From Paragonimus skrjabini miyazakii (taxonomy: Eukaryota; Platyhelminthes; Trematoda; Plagiorchiida; Troglotrematidae): 64,000 nt of DNA. Shown in pieces: positions 59,681-64,000 of the stretch. The notes below the pieces were generated by a model that saw nothing but the letters and a program-made list of their open reading frames with translations, was not told the origin of the DNA and searched no databases. Numbering within the stretch: position 1 is the first letter of the stretch; each line of letters opens with the position of its first letter. The position numbers and the translations under genes are program-made. The stretch lies in NCBI GenBank assembly GCA_014338405.1, contig JTDE01000102.1, positions 179,233-243,232 on the forward strand, read 5' to 3'.

Positions 59681-62600
59681 CTCATAAATCTGTCAAAGTA
59701 ATTATCAGTGATAAAATTTCTTCTTGTGGTTTATTCAATCGGTGTATAAAAATTATGAAGATACTCTCCTAGCTGGTTAAAACCCATATTCGAAATCTTT
59801 CTGGACTATTTTCAGCCTAAATCTTGCTCGTTTTCTAACTATTGGTCTTTGTATAGTTGTATGTACGTAGGATCCAAAAAATGATTTTCGTCAAATGATA
59901 GACATGCAAGGCAACGTTAAGCTGGACTTCGTTACAATTCAGCTAATTGAATACTCGTTTACTGTTCACTTCATGCTTAACGGGTCCGGTGATTAACTCA
60001 ATGGCTGATTTCTGTTGGGTCAAATTAACTGCAACAAACAGATTGGTAACCTTTTTTTAACTACGCTGATCGAAAAAGTAAACGGTAAATCCCAACTTAC
60101 TAAACTTTTTGTCAAAAGCAAAGTTCTGCTCTAGTTAGTCCAATATCCTATGGCCGTTGTTACGCTTCTGATTGCCTGAAAGCAGAGATCGCTGAAACTT
60201 CCCACCTGTTGCTTGATACTGCTGACAACTTCTCTTTAGTTTGTAAAACCAACCGTCATAGGTTATGCACAACCAGGGTAGCTTTATATTTTCTACTGAA
60301 ACTCTAAGGGAATCATTCTGCTTGCGCTCCGTTCTATCGTGCATTTTCTTCCACATGGATTACTGTTAAAGCACTCGTTGACTGTACCTTACTACACATC
60401 AGTCCACTGCTTGTTATAGACTTACCCACAATAAACTCAGTGACTTGCCTCACGATCAACACAAACTGCACATAAATGAGTATCTAGCTTTAACGCACAC
60501 TGTTTCAATTGCTGATTAGTAGCAATACAAATTTTTTAACGTACGCTGAAAATCATTCAAAACTTTACAAATAATTTGACATTTGTACAGAATGTTAAAA
60601 AAAACACCGGTGGATGCTAGTACTTGACTCGTCAATCTCAGAGACAATAACTCAAAAACTTTCCAGCTCAAAGTACGTAGTACCTCGGAACATATGAACA
60701 AAGAAACCAACAGCAAAAACATATAATCCTGTGATCTGAATGACATTGATTGCAAGTTATGCTTTTGGCAACTTCTTCAAAAAAGAGCTCTAGATTCAGA
60801 TATTACTCATGTGAGAACTCATGAGTAGTGTCTACCTTTTGCAACAATCAGGAATTACGCTCACTGGAGATGAACTTGTTTGCCAATACTCTGTTGACCT
60901 CTAGCTAAACAAATTCTGCGTGCAATTGTGACTGATTTTCAACTAATATCCACAAAATGTTCTCACCCAAAACCTCATCTCAGAGGTCAGCCTTGTAATT
61001 AACCAGTATCAACCAGTGAACCATATTGGTTCGCTTACTACATTACCACATAAACCTGTGACTTGCAACTTTGTACATACTTCTTATAAGTACAACGAAG
61101 ATTCCTGTATGGAATCGTTAAAGTGATCTCTGGTTATTTTTATGTGAAATACTGTCACCGGTTACATAAGGGGGCCTTAAAAAGCAATTACTGAGTCTTA
61201 CAATTTTTATTGAAAAAAAGCATCACTGGTCAGAAGGGAAAAATACGTCATGCTCATTCAATTAATGTAAGTAAGATGCAATACAAAATGTATTTTGAAT
61301 TCCATCACCCTTGTCTAAACTCAGACGTCAAATTCTGTAGTGTCCGTTCAGATTGCGCGAATCATGTAGTTATAGTTACTGCGGGCATTGAATGGCCACA
61401 CTCATTTTGTGGTACACTACACTCTGGTCCAAAACCGTAAGGTAGATTAACAACAAAAGGGAAATTCATTCTGCCATTTACTAGATTTTCAATACCACCG
61501 TAAGTCAAAGTCACAGAAAGCAAGACGCGTCATCGGAGGTAAAATTTCAAGCATAACACATTCACTCTAATGAAAATATTAAGCTATGAAACAATTAGGT
61601 ACAACAAGTAAACTGGAAATAGCCAGTTGAATTTCGTAATCAATTCAACTGGGCATTTTCAAGAAGTTGACCAAATAGAGAGCTACAAACGGTTGGTTCT
61701 AGTAACTGTCAGCGAAGTGTTGGGCAGTTGTTTCAACCTTGTTGGTCCTCATCAGTACTGCGGACGTCGTGGTATCAAACACATGTCCCATGAATACATT
61801 TTGGCATAATAAACCCTCACGGACTGATAGTCCGGGCAACTGATCATCTAATGACCCTAATATAACCAAGTGACGTGGAAGTCGTGATCTATTGTATAAT
61901 CGACCGACTACCACGGTTTGATGGACCGTCATTCTGACACTTATTCCTCGGTCGTGAGTTCAGATGTTTGATTTGCTTGATATTGATGAGACTGGTCAAA
62001 TGCGGATCGGCTTTCCACAACGTTGTTCCTGGACAATTGGATCAACTGTTTACAAAATTCCTATGAGAATATACATTAATCGTCTGACTTCAACAAATAT
62101 AATTATTCCAAGAATAGACTTTGTTAGGACTCAAAATATCCCCAAACTACTTAAAACATGAGAGCAGGATACAGGCATACTTTGGAAGACATTTTAAGGT
62201 TATGTCATTGTTATTTTACCTGTCTAGTGTGTGATTCTTGCCTGTATATTCACAATATACTGCAACAGATGTTAGAAAAATCTGAGATATGTTTGCATTT
62301 TATATAATCTTCAACTACTCAACTCATTTTATAAACCGGATCACAAGAGATCGGGTATGTTTTAGACTGGAGATGTTACCAAATAGGGTAGAGTCGTAAT
62401 CAGCGGCGTTTGTTTGCAGAGATTGTGAGATGCAGTTTATCTCGGTACATTTCTCTCAGGACATTTGACACAATGCCTGCTTTGTACCATACTCTCAGTT
62501 TCACAGGGGTATTTTACTTACATACTGTGTATAAAAGAACGATAAGGAACTACTTTATTTGCATAGTTATATAGTTATTGTAAATTACTGTTTCTACACT

Positions 62601-64000
62601 GAACGGATTTTTATTGCACGTCTTGTTAATCACCTTTACACAACAGCTGGACAAACTATTCGGTACAGGTTGGGCCGTTTTCGGGCTTTTCGGATTGGTT
62701 TGTACCATCACAAGTCTCATAACCGCCCTCTGGTTGATCCGCTCGAATCCGTGAGTTATCAAGCCGTTGTTTTTCATTTACTCAAACAGCTTACTTACTT
62801 ATATACCATAAAACTTTATCTCCAATTATCTGATAAAAATGACAACCAAATTTTAGGTGGCACAAAACAGACGGCAAGATGATTTTACATCTACTGGAAT
62901 GTCTTAAGTTCGGACGATAGTTTATAATATACGGCATACATTTTCATAAGATTTTTATGAACTGAACAGTGCAAGTTAAATTGAGGACAATTGTTGGCAA
63001 TATTGAAATGACAAGAAAATCAGACCATGCCAGCACTATGACAATCCGTCCAAATAGTCTTCCGCTTTGCGTGCAAAATCAACTGATCAGCTCAGTCTGT
63101 GTATCATGCCAACACTTGTTCAGTCCGCTGTACCATCTAGAATTCCGTTTCACACATGGTTTTGTCTTAAACCTCTGTAAATTTTACTTGACACTGATCA
63201 TTCTAACTTTCAGGATCCTCGTCATTCTGATTGCGAAATTTCACAATTTTATCCTCTGGTCCTCACGGTTTTCACAATCTTCCAGTAAAAACAATATAAT
63301 TACTATAAACTTCGCCACAGTTTGACAATCGACAGATTGCACGCGATCTTCCGTTTAAAATAAGCAAAAATCTGAAGCTAAAGTTATCCAGAGCTCAAAG
63401 GTTTGATCGTTGTTATGCACACACAATCAAACTGACCTGGAAAATTCCACGATGATCGGACGCTGTTTATACCGGCACAGGAATCGATTGTTGCAAACAG
63501 CCAAAATCAAAGCAAACGGATTACATCCAATGGAAATAGAGTCAAGACTGCAGGTTTCGAATCTCTGTTATTGATTTCCTTTGGTTGGTGAAGGGACTGA
63601 CCATTCTAATAGACCGGATGAAGGTTAACACTTACTAACTAGTAATCACAGATGACCGATTCGGATCATGTGTTCCTGTGTGTCTTAGGAGATGTGTATT
63701 CAACTTTTATATAACCCTGTCTGCATCGGACAGAAAATCGATTAATACTGTTAGTTCCATTTAACAACCCTATTCATTTTAATATCGCCAGGGTAATTAA
63801 GAGGTTGTGTTAAGTAACAGATAATAAAAAATCGTACACAAAAATACGAGCATATAAAAATTTAAAACTGGACCTAAGTAAGGATGTGGACATTCATTTG
63901 GAAACGTCAGAATAAAAAGAGTGAACAGAATCGGACGAATTTTTCAAGGCGAGCGTCTTTTTACAACAAAGTGTGTCATGCATAGCAAGCCTCACGCTCT
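59681..64000. other. No gene recognised
   Basis: There are 4.3 kb with no supported feature. Plus-strand frames of 107 and 118 codons (62559-62882, 62969-63325) show no known domain. At 61740-61780 a minus-strand CTGATGA and GAAA occur at hammerhead-like spacing, but the flanking stems do not pair (see rejected items). Confidence 0.4.

Noticed and set aside
61730..61785. Minus-strand CTGATGA, a pairing stem II (GACC with GGUU) and GAAA in hammerhead spacing
   Set aside because: Stem III cannot form with a U-H cleavage site at the right place, and no stem I pairs with the flank of the core. No PLE or SINE sequence is nearby. It is most likely chance.

Overview
This window looks like repeat-rich, intronic or intergenic DNA from an animal, most probably a flatworm of the digenean (fluke) type. 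The sequence is AT-rich by eye and shows no bacterial-style gene packing. The only protein homology I can read comes from decayed retroelements: Penelope-like (PLE), RTE-like and CR1-like LINEs, an R2-like LINE, Ty3/gypsy and BEL/Pao. These sit beside tRNA-derived short repeats. The species assignment is inference from that element mix. I found no convincing host gene. The remaining longest open frames (94 to 129 codons) are about what chance gives in 64 kb read in six frames.

Layout. 1.2-3.6 kb: one SINE-1 copy, then a cluster of minus-strand PLE tails and fragments with a hammerhead-ribozyme motif between two copies. 9.4 kb: a partial SINE-2. 11.9-12.3 kb: an R2-like reverse transcriptase (RT) scrap. 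15.3-16.9 kb: a PLE whose RT catalytic residues are gone. 17-18.4 kb: a SINE-2 scrap and two tandem SINE-1 copies. 19.2-19.5 kb: a BEL/Pao integrase scrap. 22.8-23.4 kb and 31.7-32.3 kb: two inverted copies of a composite made of a 255-bp unknown block plus SINE-1. 25.0-25.7 kb: a gypsy integrase fragment. 25.85-29.3 kb: a near full-length LINE in a single frame, broken only by stops. 44.05-46.13 kb: the best-preserved PLE, with an in-frame deletion of the RT palm, inverted terminal repeats and a hammerhead motif in each repeat. 47.4-53.1 kb: PLE and SINE-1 debris with several head-to-head SINE pairs. 56.2-57.1 kb: a CR1-like LINE. 58.1 kb: a SINE-1 scrap. 59.26-59.68 kb: a head-to-head SINE-2 pair.

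How it fits together. Nothing here forms an operon or pathway. The common themes are retroelements that carry self-cleaving RNA motifs, and tRNA-like repeats that repeatedly occur as head-to-head inverted pairs able to fold into hairpins. Coding remnants mostly keep their reading frame and decay by point mutation. The most unusual structure is the 44-46 kb PLE with paired ribozyme-bearing inverted ends and no RT palm. The recurrent head-to-head SINE architecture is the second. All homology calls were made by eye; no database search was run.
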